Positions 33,308-41,938 of a stretch of 64,000 nt of DNA are shown here, in pieces (the first letter of the stretch is position 1; each line of letters opens with the position of its first letter). The notes under the pieces were generated by a model that was not told the DNA's origin, searched no databases, and worked only from the letters and a program-made list of their open reading frames with translations. The translations under genes and the position numbers were made by a program. The stretch lies in contig JBGCET010000026.1 of the NCBI GenBank assembly GCA_045106555.1, forward strand, positions 89,692 to 153,691, in the 5' to 3' direction. Source of the stretch: JANQOZ01 sp045106555. GTDB lineage: Bacteria; Pseudomonadota; Gammaproteobacteria; Xanthomonadales; SZUA-38.

Positions 33308-34438
33308 GTGAATAACAATCCCGGGGCACAAGATCGTGGCAACACGACGCAATTTAGTCACGCCCAGCCGGCGCGAAATGGCGTGCTTTTGCTCAATCTG
33401 GGCACGCCGGACGAGCCTACTGCGGCGGCGGTAAGGCGCTATCTAGCTCAGTTTCTGTCAGATCGTCGCGTGGTGGATGCACCGCGCTGGATTTGGCGTA
33501 TTATCCTGCACGGCGTCATTTTGCGGGTTCGTCCGGGTCCGGTGGCGCGTAAATATGCCAGCGTCTGGCACTCGGAGGGTTCCCCGTTGCTGGTGCACAG
33601 TCAGCGGCTAACCCAGCGTATTGCCGATCTGCTGTGCCCGCCCGATACGTCCGGGGCTTCCGGGCCCGTGGTGGAGCTGGCCATGACATACGGAAATCCA
33701 TCCATTGATGATGCGCTGGCCAAAATGCGGGAGAAAAACGTTCGCCAGCTGTTAGTGGTGCCGATGTTTCCCCAGTATTCCTCCAGTACCACGGCGGCGG
33801 CCTTTGACGGCATTGCGGCGGCATTGGCTGATCAGCGCTGGATTCCCGAACTGCGTTTTATCAACACCTATCACAACCAACCTGAGTACATTGCGGCGCT
33901 GGCGGATAGTGTGCGCCGACACCAGGCGGAGCATGGCATTCCTGAAAAGCTGCTGATGTCCTTTCACGGCATCCCCCAGCGGTATTTCATGACCGGCGAT
34001 CCCTATCACTGCCTCTGTCAGGCCACTGCTCGGCTGCTGGCCCAGGCATTGGATTTGAAGCCCGATCAATGGGAGTTGGCGTTTCAGTCCCGTTTTGGGC
34101 GGGAGACCTGGCTACAACCCTATCTTGATCAGCGTTTGGGTGAGCTGGCGACCGAGGGCACCACGGACGTTCAGGTCATTTGCCCGGGGTTTGCCGCCGA
34201 CTGCCTGGAAACGCTGGAAGAAATTGCGATGGAAAACCGCGAGTTGTTCGAGGAGTCCGGTGGCAAGAAATTCAGCTACATTTCGGCGTTGAACGACGAC
34301 GCGAGCCACGCCGAGGCGCTTCAAGCATTGATCCAGCATCACGTGGCCGGCTGGTCGGGCTGGGACAAAGCGGAGGAAACCGCCGAACTGCTTAACGAGC
34401 GGGTGAATCGGGCCCAAGCCCTGGGAGCGCCCGGGTAA
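33308..34438 (+). CDS. hemH: ferrochelatase
   Basis: The 376-residue enzyme inserts Fe2+ into protoporphyrin IX to make protoheme at the inner membrane. It shows GVLLLNLGTPDEP near residue 25, the active-site His in LLMSFHGIPQRY, VPMFPQYSSSTTAAAFD, the glycine-rich LAFQSRFGRETWLQP and VICPGFAADCLETLEEI. Protoporphyrin IX is also the branch point to bacteriochlorophyll through BchH later in the window. The assumed start is GTG 33308; there is an A/T-rich, promoter-like stretch immediately before it, so the true start may be further in. The stop overlaps the next ABC gene by one base. Confidence 0.92.
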   Translation: MNNNPGAQDRGNTTQFSHAQPARNGVLLLNLGTPDEPTAAAVRRYLAQFLSDRRVVDAPRWIWRIILHGVILRVRPGPVARKYASVWHSEGSPLLVHSQRLTQRIADLLCPPDTSGASGPVVELAMTYGNPSIDDALAKMREKNVRQLLVVPMFPQYSSSTTAAAFDGIAAALADQRWIPELRFINTYHNQPEYIAALADSVRRHQAEHGIPEKLLMSFHGIPQRYFMTGDPYHCLCQATARLLAQALDLKPDQWELAFQSRFGRETWLQPYLDQRLGELATEGTTDVQVICPGFAADCLETLEEIAMENRELFEESGGKKFSYISALNDDASHAEALQALIQHHVAGWSGWDKAEETAELLNERVNRAQALGAPG

Positions 34439-35211
34439 TGTCAGCTCAGGCTGATGGTGCTGCCGATCTGTCCGCAGGCATGACCGGTGGCCGGTCGGGT
34501 GACTTGGCTAAACAACCGGCCCAGCGCCTCGTCATTGAAATGGCGGGGGTGAGCAAAGCCTACCCGCCGAACAATGCGCCAGTGCTTTCAGACCTGAATC
34601 TTGAGCTTCGCAGCGGTGAGAGCCTGGCTTTGGTTGGACGCAGCGGGTCGGGCAAAACCACGTTACTGAATCTGGTGGCTGGGTTGGTGGCGCCGGATAG
34701 CGGCCGGGTTGTGGTGGCCGGAAAAGACCTCGCCGTTCTGAGCGAGAACGAGCGCGCTGTTTTCCGTCGCTCTCATCTAGGTATTGTCTTTCAGGCGTTT
34801 AATCTGTTGCCAACGCTTACGGTAAAAGAGAATCTGCAATTCCCGCTGGCCTTGGGCGGCCCTGCGTTGCGTCGGTCTGGCACCGATAATGCTCAGTACC
34901 TGGACGAACTCCTCAACGCTCTGGGCCTGACGGATCTGGCTGATCGTTTGCCCGCCGATTTGTCGGGTGGTGAGCAGCAGCGCGTGGCGGTGGCGCGGGC
35001 GCTGATTCATCGGCCCGCCTTGGTGCTGGCCGATGAGCCCACCGGAAATCTTGATTTGGACAACGCTCACCGGGTAATCGAACTTCTGGTGTCCCAATGT
35101 CGCCAACGCGGCGCTGCGCTGGTTCTCATTACCCACAGCTCAGAGCTGTCAGCGCAGATGGACAACACCTTGTCCATTGCCAATGGCGCGCTGGCGCCCA
35201 TCAGCGGTTAA
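34438..35211 (+). CDS. LolD/MacB-like ABC transporter ATPase
   Basis: A 257-residue single-domain ABC ATPase with Walker A GRSGSGKTT, the Q-loop FQAFNLLPTLTVKENL, the signature DLSGGEQQRVAVARALI and Walker B ALVLADEPTGNLD. These are hallmarks of the LolD/MacB/FtsE group that works with FtsX-type permeases. The first 25 residues are extra. The next gene encodes the matching FtsX-type permease, so the two form an exporter or lipoprotein-extraction-like system. Confidence 0.88.
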   Translation: MSAQADGAADLSAGMTGGRSGDLAKQPAQRLVIEMAGVSKAYPPNNAPVLSDLNLELRSGESLALVGRSGSGKTTLLNLVAGLVAPDSGRVVVAGKDLAVLSENERAVFRRSHLGIVFQAFNLLPTLTVKENLQFPLALGGPALRRSGTDNAQYLDELLNALGLTDLADRLPADLSGGEQQRVAVARALIHRPALVLADEPTGNLDLDNAHRVIELLVSQCRQRGAALVLITHSSELSAQMDNTLSIANGALAPISG

Positions 35212-35236
35212 CAGGTCTCGGCCAGCAGTACATTCG

Positions 35237-37768
35237 GTGAATTCGCTTCGTCTACAGCTCAGGGCTTCGCGCCGCTACTTCGCTGCGCATCCTGTTCAGC
35301 TGGCCCTGGCGCTGTTGGGCCTGGCCTTGGGCGTTGCCGCGGTGGTTTCGGTGGGCGCCGCACGGGCCACGATAAGCGAGAGCTTTAAACGGTTTTCCGG
35401 AACCCTCTCCGGTGCCGCCAGTCACCACATCGTTGCCAGCGCCGGGTTTATTCCGGGCGAGACCTTTGTCGATCTGCGACGGGAATTTGCCGATATTGCC
35501 ATGGCCCCGGTGTTGACCTTTGGTGTTCAGGATTTGGAGGGTCGGCGCTTAACCGTGATGGGAGTGGATTTGCTGCGTGAAACTCAGGTGCGAAGTTTCA
35601 CCGGCGGCTATATGGGCCGAGACAGCTTTAATCTAGGGGAATGGATAGGCGGTGAGGCGCTGGCGCTAGCCGCGCAGCCTATAAGCTCTCGCCTGCTGTT
35701 GAAAGCCCGCGATAACGGAAGGCCAGTTGAGCTGTTGGTGGCTGACGAACTGGACCCTGCGCTGGTGAGCGGCGCCGAAAACCTGTTGGTGATGGACCTA
35801 AGTCGGGCCACTCAGACCCTGCATCAGGCCGAAGTGGACCGAACTTCTGCCGCCGCTAGGTCAATAGCATTACCCTTAAGTCGAATCGATCTGGCGCTGG
35901 ACGATGCCGATGATATTCGGCTGGAAGCTCTGAAAAATCGCCTTGGACCCGGCCTGGCAGTGAAAGATGCCGGAGCCGGGGATACCACCGGCATGAGCCG
36001 AGCGTTGGAGCTCAACCTGTTGGCCTTGAGCTTGCTTGCACTGATGGTTGGGGCGTTTATCGTTTTCAACACGCTTCGTTTTTTTGTCCTGCAGCGTCAG
36101 CAGACCTACGCCTTTTGCCGCATGCTCGGCGTCACGCGAAAGGAGATTGTGCGCTGGGTTATTTTGGAGGCGGGTGTATTGGGACTGGTGGGCACCGTGC
36201 TGGGGTTGCTGCTGGGACTGTGGCTAGCCGATTTGGTGATGTCGCAAATGGCAGGCACAGTGAATCAGCGGTACTACGAGGCGGTGAGTCGCAGCGCCCA
36301 GATATCGCCCACTTTGTGGGTTCAGGCGGTGGTGTTGGGATTAGTGGGGTCGTTGGCGGCAGCCCTGTGGCCGGCCATCTGGGCCGGTACAGTTAGCCCG
36401 CTGGCGGACACCGCCAAAGACGCCTCAAACAAGATGATCAAGGTACTACCACTGGTCGGGATTGCCGCCCTGATAGCGGCAGCGGCAGTGCAGCTGCATG
36501 CCAGTTTGGTCAGCGCTCTGGCCGGTGTGTTTCTGGTGGCAGTGGGCTGGATAGCGTTGGCTATTCCACTGGCTATGGGCAGCGTCGGAAAAATCCCCCT
36601 GCCGGTTGCCCGTTTTCCGCTCACAGGGTTTGCCCGGTCCCGGCTTCCGCAAACGTTAAGCCGAACCTCAGCGGCGCTGGCCGCGCTTATTGTGGCGGTG
36701 GCTACAGTCATCGGCGTAGACCACATGATTTCCAGTTTTCGCGGTAGCGTTGTTGGCTGGCTGGACGTCACCCTCAGTGCTGATGCGTATCTGCGAAACG
36801 GGGAAAACAACGACCCCATAAGCGACAGGGTGGTGCAAACCGTTGCCAACACACAGGGCGTCGCGGAAGTGGGCCAAGCGATCAGTCGCTACTGGCCTGA
36901 CGCGCCCGGGATCCAGCGTTTGTCGGCCCAGGCGCTATCGACCGCTGGTCGCAACTCCTATCAGCTCCTGGACCCCTGGTCGGAGTCGCAATGGCAACGC
37001 TGGGAGTCGACACCCCTGGCCCTTATCAGTGAGCCGCTGGCCCGGCGTCTCAAGCTGAAAGCCGGTGACGTGGTTCAGCTCCCTGGTCCAGTGCTTGGAA
37101 AGCCAGACGTAGCATTAACGGTGGGCGCCGTGTTTGCCGACTACCGCGCTGACGGCGGCCGAGCGGTAATTCATCTGCGGCAGTATCAGCGACTGTGGAA
37201 CGATCCCACGGTCACTACCTTGGCGCTACACTTGGAACCTGGGCCAGAAACGTTGGCCGATGATACGGTTCAAAGGCTGCGCGAGCGCCTGGCTTTGGTG
37301 CCGAATGCTGAGGCGGTGGAAATTGTCCAGACCGGCAATCTGCGGCGTCGTTCGCTGGAGGTTTTTGACCAGACGTTCAGGCTCACTTTGGGTCTCAAGT
37401 GGCTTGCCGCCATTGTGGCATTTGTGGGCGTGCTCAGCGCCGTATTAGCGCTGCAGCTGGAACGCCAGCGCGAATCCACATTGCTCTATTCCATGGGCCT
37501 GACCCGAACCCAGATCGGTCGACTGCTGTTGCTCGAGTCTCTGGGTCTGGGTTTGGCAGCGGCGCTGCTGGCCATGCCTCTGGGTGCCGCCTTGGCCTGG
37601 CTGCTGACCAGCGTGGTGAACACCCGAGCATTTGGCTGGACCCTCTACGTGGACTGGCACTGGCCAACCTTTGTTCAGGGCTGCGCAATTGCAACCGGTG
37701 CAGCGTTGTTGGCAGCCATCCCACCTGCGCTGATGTTTAATCGGCCGAAGTCGAGGCAGCCAGGATGA
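35237..37768 (+). CDS. FtsX-family ABC transporter permease (double)
   Basis: The large permease is about 843 residues. An N-terminal membrane helix (LALALLGLALGVAAVVSVGAA) precedes a periplasmic domain. Three helices of the first FtsX domain follow (about 275-390), then further central helices (about 410-510), a second periplasmic domain, and a final FtsX block (about 710-830, with RQRESTLLYSMGLTRTQI). This two-FtsX-domain layout occurs in AttF/AttG- and Lol/Mac-like exporters. The GTG at 35237 lies just after the ABC stop; an ATG at 35177 inside the ABC gene would add 20 basic, non-family residues. The stop overlaps the next gene by 4 bases. Confidence 0.82.
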   Translation: MNSLRLQLRASRRYFAAHPVQLALALLGLALGVAAVVSVGAARATISESFKRFSGTLSGAASHHIVASAGFIPGETFVDLRREFADIAMAPVLTFGVQDLEGRRLTVMGVDLLRETQVRSFTGGYMGRDSFNLGEWIGGEALALAAQPISSRLLLKARDNGRPVELLVADELDPALVSGAENLLVMDLSRATQTLHQAEVDRTSAAARSIALPLSRIDLALDDADDIRLEALKNRLGPGLAVKDAGAGDTTGMSRALELNLLALSLLALMVGAFIVFNTLRFFVLQRQQTYAFCRMLGVTRKEIVRWVILEAGVLGLVGTVLGLLLGLWLADLVMSQMAGTVNQRYYEAVSRSAQISPTLWVQAVVLGLVGSLAAALWPAIWAGTVSPLADTAKDASNKMIKVLPLVGIAALIAAAAVQLHASLVSALAGVFLVAVGWIALAIPLAMGSVGKIPLPVARFPLTGFARSRLPQTLSRTSAALAALIVAVATVIGVDHMISSFRGSVVGWLDVTLSADAYLRNGENNDPISDRVVQTVANTQGVAEVGQAISRYWPDAPGIQRLSAQALSTAGRNSYQLLDPWSESQWQRWESTPLALISEPLARRLKLKAGDVVQLPGPVLGKPDVALTVGAVFADYRADGGRAVIHLRQYQRLWNDPTVTTLALHLEPGPETLADDTVQRLRERLALVPNAEAVEIVQTGNLRRRSLEVFDQTFRLTLGLKWLAAIVAFVGVLSAVLALQLERQRESTLLYSMGLTRTQIGRLLLLESLGLGLAAALLAMPLGAALAWLLTSVVNTRAFGWTLYVDWHWPTFVQGCAIATGAALLAAIPPALMFNRPKSRQPG

Positions 37769-38928
37769 GTCGACGTCATCCGGGTGTACTCCTGACCACG
37801 GTAATCATTAGCGCCGGAATCTGGCTCAGCGGATGCAGTGAGCCGCCGGCAAGCGCCAGCCTGCAGCAAACACTAGGCGGCGACCCCGATCCCGGATTTT
37901 CTCGCGCCGTGGCGGTGCAGCCGTTGAGGTTTCCCATGGACCATGGAGCCCATCCCGACTACCAGACCGAGTGGTGGTATTTCACCGGCCACGTAAGCAG
38001 CAATGATTTGCCAACGCAGCGCAACTTCGGCTATCAGCTGACGTTTTTCCGGCAGGCTTTGACGCCTCAAGAACCCGCCACCGAGCCGTTGGCAAAGGGC
38101 GATCAGACCCCCTCCTGGGCTGCCAGCCAGCTGTTCCTGGCCCACTTTGCGATCAGCGATCTGGACCGCGGAACGTTCTATCACGCCCAGCGGCTTACCC
38201 GAGGATCAGCAGGCCAGGGCGAGGCCGCTGAGGGTCAGATGGCGGTACGGGTAGAGGACTGGCAAGTCACTTGGGAAGGTTCTCATATCGTGTTGAGGGC
38301 AAAGGATCATCAACACGGTATAGGTCTCAAACTCAATCCGCTCAGCGCCATTATTCCCCAGGGTGATCGGGGACTGAGTACTAAGGGTGCGGGGGTAGGA
38401 AACGCCAGCTACTATTATTCCATTCCCGAGCTTGAGACCCGAGGCACCCTTGAGGTTGGCAGCGAGACGTTCTCTGTCCAAGGCGACAGCTGGCTGGACC
38501 GGGAATGGAGCACCAGTGTGCTTGAGCCGGGTCAGGCCGGCTGGGATTGGTTTAGCCTGAATCTGCAGCAGGGTCGATACCTGATGTTGTTTCAGCTCAG
38601 AGACGCGGATGGCAATCCTGATCAGTTCTCCGCTGGCACGCTGGTCGATAGCGATCAGGTCACGAAGCTGAACGCCAGCGACTTTACCCTGGCGGGTGAC
38701 AAGCCATGGCGCAGTCCTCACAGCGGGGCGCTATATCCGCTGCGTTGGCAAATCAATCTGCCCGGTCAGGAGCTTTCGTTAACGGTCTCGGCGCTGATGC
38801 AAGATCAGGAAATTAATCAAACGTTTCGCTACTGGGAAGGCGCTGTTTCGGCCCAGGGGCAGTGGCGGGGAAACGCGGTTCAGGCCCGCGGATATCTGGA
38901 GATGACAGGTTATGACGACAAACGTTGA
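37765..38928 (+). CDS. AttH/CrtC-like lipoprotein (lipocalin-like)
   Basis: The 387-residue protein has a lipobox (WLSGC, Cys24). Its AttH/CrtC-like double-lipocalin fold shows PMDHGAHPDYQTEWWYFTGH, the SGDSWLDREW-like QGDSWLDREWSTS, and a WDWFSLNLQQGRYLMLF block. The hydroxyneurosporene hydratase CrtC shares this fold. Here, however, the lipid anchor and the preceding ABC-FtsX genes point to the AttEFGH-like export system rather than carotenoid synthesis. Substrate unknown. It overlaps the permease by 4 bp and the hydrolase by 17 bp, so it is co-translated. Confidence 0.8.
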   Translation: MSRRHPGVLLTTVIISAGIWLSGCSEPPASASLQQTLGGDPDPGFSRAVAVQPLRFPMDHGAHPDYQTEWWYFTGHVSSNDLPTQRNFGYQLTFFRQALTPQEPATEPLAKGDQTPSWAASQLFLAHFAISDLDRGTFYHAQRLTRGSAGQGEAAEGQMAVRVEDWQVTWEGSHIVLRAKDHQHGIGLKLNPLSAIIPQGDRGLSTKGAGVGNASYYYSIPELETRGTLEVGSETFSVQGDSWLDREWSTSVLEPGQAGWDWFSLNLQQGRYLMLFQLRDADGNPDQFSAGTLVDSDQVTKLNASDFTLAGDKPWRSPHSGALYPLRWQINLPGQELSLTVSALMQDQEINQTFRYWEGAVSAQGQWRGNAVQARGYLEMTGYDDKR

Positions 38929-39790
38929 CACGCTGCAGGCAATGCCCGGCGAAGAGATTCAGCTGTCCGCGGGAGGCTATAGGCTGGCTGGTCGCCAGTA
39001 TGGTCCCGCGGACGGGTACCCGGTGCTGGCTTTGCATGGCTGGATGGACCATTCGGACAGCTTTGCGCCTATGGCACCGCTACTGGATGGATGTCGAACG
39101 GTGGCGCTGGATTTGCCCGGTCATGGCCTCACCCCTATGGGCGAACAGGGCAACTGGTTTCACTATATCGACAACGTGGCGCTGGTGTTTGAAGTGCTAA
39201 ATGTGCTCGGGTGGGATCGCTGCCATGTGGTGGGCCACTCTATGGGCGGTGGCCTGGCAGCACTGGCGGCTGCAGCCTTCCCCGAGCGTTTCAGCGCCAT
39301 GGTCAGCATCGATATGTTGGGCCCGATCTCTGGGCCCACCGAGAACGTGGCGGAGCAACTGCGCAAAGGTATTCTTGACCGTTCCAAAGGACTGCAGCAG
39401 CGTTATTTTGCGACCATAGAAGAAACGTTGGCGGCACGGGAAAACGCCAGTTTTCCTCTGGCGCTGTGCAAAATTCTGGGCGCAAGAGGCATTGAGCACA
39501 CCGACAAGGGCTATACCTGGCGCGGGGATCGGCGCTTAAAGTGGTCCTCCCTGCAGCGTCTTTCCGAGTCTCACGTACGTCACATACTGGAGGCTATTGA
39601 ATGTCCGACGCTGGTGCTGCTGGCTGAGCAGCTACGGTATCCGCAAATGAAAGCGATGCTTGAGAAACGTCAAGGGTTCATACGCAATGAACGGGTTATT
39701 ACGGCGCCAGGTGGTCACCACTTACACATGGAGAACCCGGAGGTTTGTGCTGGCCATATCAACGAGTTTTTCGACTCGTTGCCTTCGTAA
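38912..39790 (+). CDS. alpha/beta hydrolase (SERHL-like)
   Basis: A 292-residue alpha/beta hydrolase. It has an oxyanion-loop LHGWMDHSDSF, the nucleophile elbow VVGHSMGGGL (Ser near 108) and a C-terminal catalytic His in APGGHHLHMENPE. The pattern resembles serine hydrolase-like (SERHL) proteins. Substrate unknown. It ends the hemH-ABC-permease-AttH operon, overlapping the AttH gene by 17 bp. A long conserved-loop hairpin starts 30 bp after its stop. Confidence 0.82.
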   Translation: MTTNVDTLQAMPGEEIQLSAGGYRLAGRQYGPADGYPVLALHGWMDHSDSFAPMAPLLDGCRTVALDLPGHGLTPMGEQGNWFHYIDNVALVFEVLNVLGWDRCHVVGHSMGGGLAALAAAAFPERFSAMVSIDMLGPISGPTENVAEQLRKGILDRSKGLQQRYFATIEETLAARENASFPLALCKILGARGIEHTDKGYTWRGDRRLKWSSLQRLSESHVRHILEAIECPTLVLLAEQLRYPQMKAMLEKRQGFIRNERVITAPGGHHLHMENPEVCAGHINEFFDSLPS

Positions 39791-40149
39791 TTCAAGGGCG
39801 GTGCGTCGAGGTCGGTGCACTGATTAGGCGTCTTCGGCAGATGACTCCCTTCGGTCCGTTTAACTCCGCCGAAGACGCCTAATCAGCACGCCGTCCTCTA
39901 CATCGCGGAGAACAATCGTCATAGGCAGTTGGGTTCCGGCGGGGCTGATCTGGGTCTGGTGTGATTCATTTTGAAGACGCCTCGAGCGGGCCAACTGGTT
40001 GACGACATTATGTCGTGATACTTCGATCCATTCTGAGGAAGGTAAAAAGACTGCAGCGATTTTCTTTGCCAAAAAGGAAGAGCGTGACGAGAGACTCGCT
40101 CGATCTAATTCCCTGGTGGCAACTGGCGAAGAAAAGGTGTTGGGTTGGG
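39791..40149. other. 359-bp region without a convincing gene
   Basis: It holds the conserved-loop hairpin copy 4 (39820-39886) and a perfect 15-bp palindrome ACGACATTATGTCGT (40002-40016). A minus-strand open frame here (39860-40294) has no good start, runs through one hairpin arm and overlaps tspO. Its central part looks weakly protein-like, so it could be a decayed gene, but I do not call it. Confidence 0.5.
39820..39886. repeat. 19-bp perfect hairpin with conserved loop core (copy 4)
   Basis: Arms 39820-39838 and 39868-39886 pair perfectly over 19 bp. The 29-base loop has ATGACTCCC-TTC-GGTCCG followed by TTTAACTCC, nearly identical to the two halves of the split loop at 12867-13055 and similar to copies 1 and 2. 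It begins 30 bp after the hydrolase stop codon, a terminator-like place, but no T-run follows. Confidence 0.85.
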
Positions 40150-40629
40150 TTAGCCGAAGGGGCCGTTGAGTTGGACGACCTGGTAGTTGATGGCGGTGGC
40201 CAGAGAGACCCAGGTTAGATAGGGAACGAGGAACCAGCCAGCGAGTTTTCTGCGGCGTCCGCACACGATCATTAGGACGACGATGGATAGCCACAGTGCG
40301 GGCACTTCCAGTAAGGACCAGTCGGGTCTTTTAACGTGAAAAAATAGCAGCGACCAAAGCAGGTTCAGGCCGGCATTGAGTGCCAGCGCCGCTACTAGTA
40401 CCCAGCGTTTTTCTGTTTGTGCCCACCAGGCTAAGACACCAGCGCTGGCGGTGAGAGTGAAGATGAGCGTCCAGGCCGGGCCGAATACCCAGTCCGGTGG
40501 CTTAATCGCTGGCTGGATCAGGTTTTGATACCAAGGGCCAAGATCGGTCAACAGGCCGCCGGTGGCAGATACGGCAAGGGCGCAAACAACAGCCACAACA
40601 ATCGCCGGCCAGCGACGCTCAGGGGTCAT
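40150..40629 (-). CDS. tspO: TspO/MBR tryptophan-rich sensory protein
   Basis: A 159-residue membrane protein with five hydrophobic helices and the family hallmarks IKPPDWVFGPAWTLIF, NLLWSLLFF, RPDWSLLEV and LVPYLTWVSLATAINY, rich in Trp. TspO binds porphyrins and, in Rhodobacter, tunes photosynthesis gene expression with oxygen from the outer membrane. Its place next to bchP fits that role. It follows bchP on the same strand, but a hairpin (40731-40750) separates them, so it may have its own promoter in 40630-40730. Confidence 0.92.
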   Translation of the reverse strand: MTPERRWPAIVVAVVCALAVSATGGLLTDLGPWYQNLIQPAIKPPDWVFGPAWTLIFTLTASAGVLAWWAQTEKRWVLVAALALNAGLNLLWSLLFFHVKRPDWSLLEVPALWLSIVVLMIVCGRRRKLAGWFLVPYLTWVSLATAINYQVVQLNGPFG

Positions 40630-40730
40630 CGGGCGATACCCTGTCCGAGCAGCTTATTAGGGTTTTGGATAGGCGTGAACATTAGCTGCCGGCGAGGGTA
40701 GCGCAACCAGCTGCTCGCTGCACGTGGTGA

Positions 40731-40750
40731 ACGCGCCGCGTTCGGCGCGT
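40731..40750 (-). terminator. hairpin downstream of bchP
   Basis: A perfect 7-bp GC-rich stem ACGCGCC/GGCGCGT with a 6-base loop lies 12 bases after the bchP stop codon. It has no clear U-run and probably marks the end of the bchG-bchP unit before tspO. Confidence 0.5.
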
Positions 40751-40762
40751 CTCAGGAAAGGC

Positions 40763-41938
40763 CTAGTGGGGCGCCAGCCCCATCAAGTGGGCCAGGTCTT
40801 TGAAGAAAATGCGCACGTGGGCCACCGGTTTGGCGCGGACCAGACGTTTGTTCATATACGCTTCCCAGGTGAGGCGCTGAACGTCGGCGTCGCGGCAGAT
40901 GCTGACAAAACGTTCCCGACGTTTTTCGCTGTTGTACCAGAACTTTTGCATGATCCCGAGCACCCAGAAAATTCGTCCATGCAGGCGCATAAAGCGCTTG
41001 CGAGCGATTTTCAGGTCGGAGGCTTTGCCGCTGCGTAAAAATGCGGCGCAAGCATCGGCGCTGTGGCGACCACTGAGCATGGCGTAATAAATGCCTTCAC
41101 CCGATGCAGGAGCCACGGCGCCGGCGGCATCGCCGGTCACCAATACATCGCGACCATTGTCCCAGCGCTTCAGGGCTTTTAGCGGAATCGGTGCACCTTC
41201 GGTTCGCACGGTGGGTGCGTCCTGCAGGCCGGAGCCTTCACGCAGCAATTTGACCGACCCGCGTAACGAATGGCCTTTCACCGCGGTGCCCATGCCAATG
41301 CTGGTTTCTTCGCCGTGGGGAAACACCCAGCCGTAAAAATCCGGTGATACCTTACCCTGGTAATAAACGTCACAGCGTTCCGGGTCGAAACCTTTTTGGG
41401 TTCCGCTGGGCGACTTGACGATCTCGTGGTACGCAAAAACCTTGGGCAACTCTTTCGCGTTGGGGATGTGTTCTTTAGCGACCCGGGACGCGGCGCCGTC
41501 GGCGCCAATTACTAGCCGGGTGCGAACCAGGCAGACGGTGCCATTCTCATCCAGGTATCGAACGACAGGTTCGGGTTTATCGTCACGCACCAGTTCCTGA
41601 AATTCTCCGGTGCAGCGGGTGGCCCCTGACTCCTGGGCACGCTTGCGCAACCATTCATCAAACGTGCCGCGATTGACCATGCCAACCCAGCCACCAATGT
41701 CCATATCCACCGCTTTGTCGGTGGGAGAGATCATTCGCGCAGTGGTCACTTTGGCCTCCAGCTGGCTGTGGGGAATATCAAATTCTTCCACCAGCTTGGG
41801 AGGCACCGCACCACCGCAGGGCTTAATGCGGCCATTTTTGTCCAGCAACATCACTTTATGACCCATGGCGGCCAGATCGTTTGCAGCGGTTGCGCCGCTG
41901 GGTCCACCGCCGACGACGACTACATCAAACTGCTGCAT
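40763..41938 (-). CDS. bchP: geranylgeranyl diphosphate/bacteriochlorophyll reductase
   Basis: A 391-residue FAD-dependent reductase that converts the geranylgeranyl tail of bacteriochlorophyll to phytyl in three steps using NADPH. It has the dinucleotide-binding VVVVGGGPSGATAANDL at the N-terminus, KPCGGAVPPKL near 42, IGADGAASRVAKE, and the second FAD contact VTGDAAGAVAPASGEGIYYAM. The start is ATG 41938, preceded by GGAG at good spacing; an open frame continues upstream only as overlap with the transporter gene. It overlaps the PucC-like gene by 14 bp in the bchG-pucC-bchP run. Confidence 0.94.
   Translation of the reverse strand: MQQFDVVVVGGGPSGATAANDLAAMGHKVMLLDKNGRIKPCGGAVPPKLVEEFDIPHSQLEAKVTTARMISPTDKAVDMDIGGWVGMVNRGTFDEWLRKRAQESGATRCTGEFQELVRDDKPEPVVRYLDENGTVCLVRTRLVIGADGAASRVAKEHIPNAKELPKVFAYHEIVKSPSGTQKGFDPERCDVYYQGKVSPDFYGWVFPHGEETSIGMGTAVKGHSLRGSVKLLREGSGLQDAPTVRTEGAPIPLKALKRWDNGRDVLVTGDAAGAVAPASGEGIYYAMLSGRHSADACAAFLRSGKASDLKIARKRFMRLHGRIFWVLGIMQKFWYNSEKRRERFVSICRDADVQRLTWEAYMNKRLVRAKPVAHVRIFFKDLAHLMGLAPH

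Noticed and set aside
39860..40294. 144-residue minus-strand open frame between tspO and the hydrolase
   Set aside because: Its start lies inside tspO, it reads through one arm of a long hairpin and has no family match. A short part looks weakly protein-like, so a decayed gene is possible but not supported.
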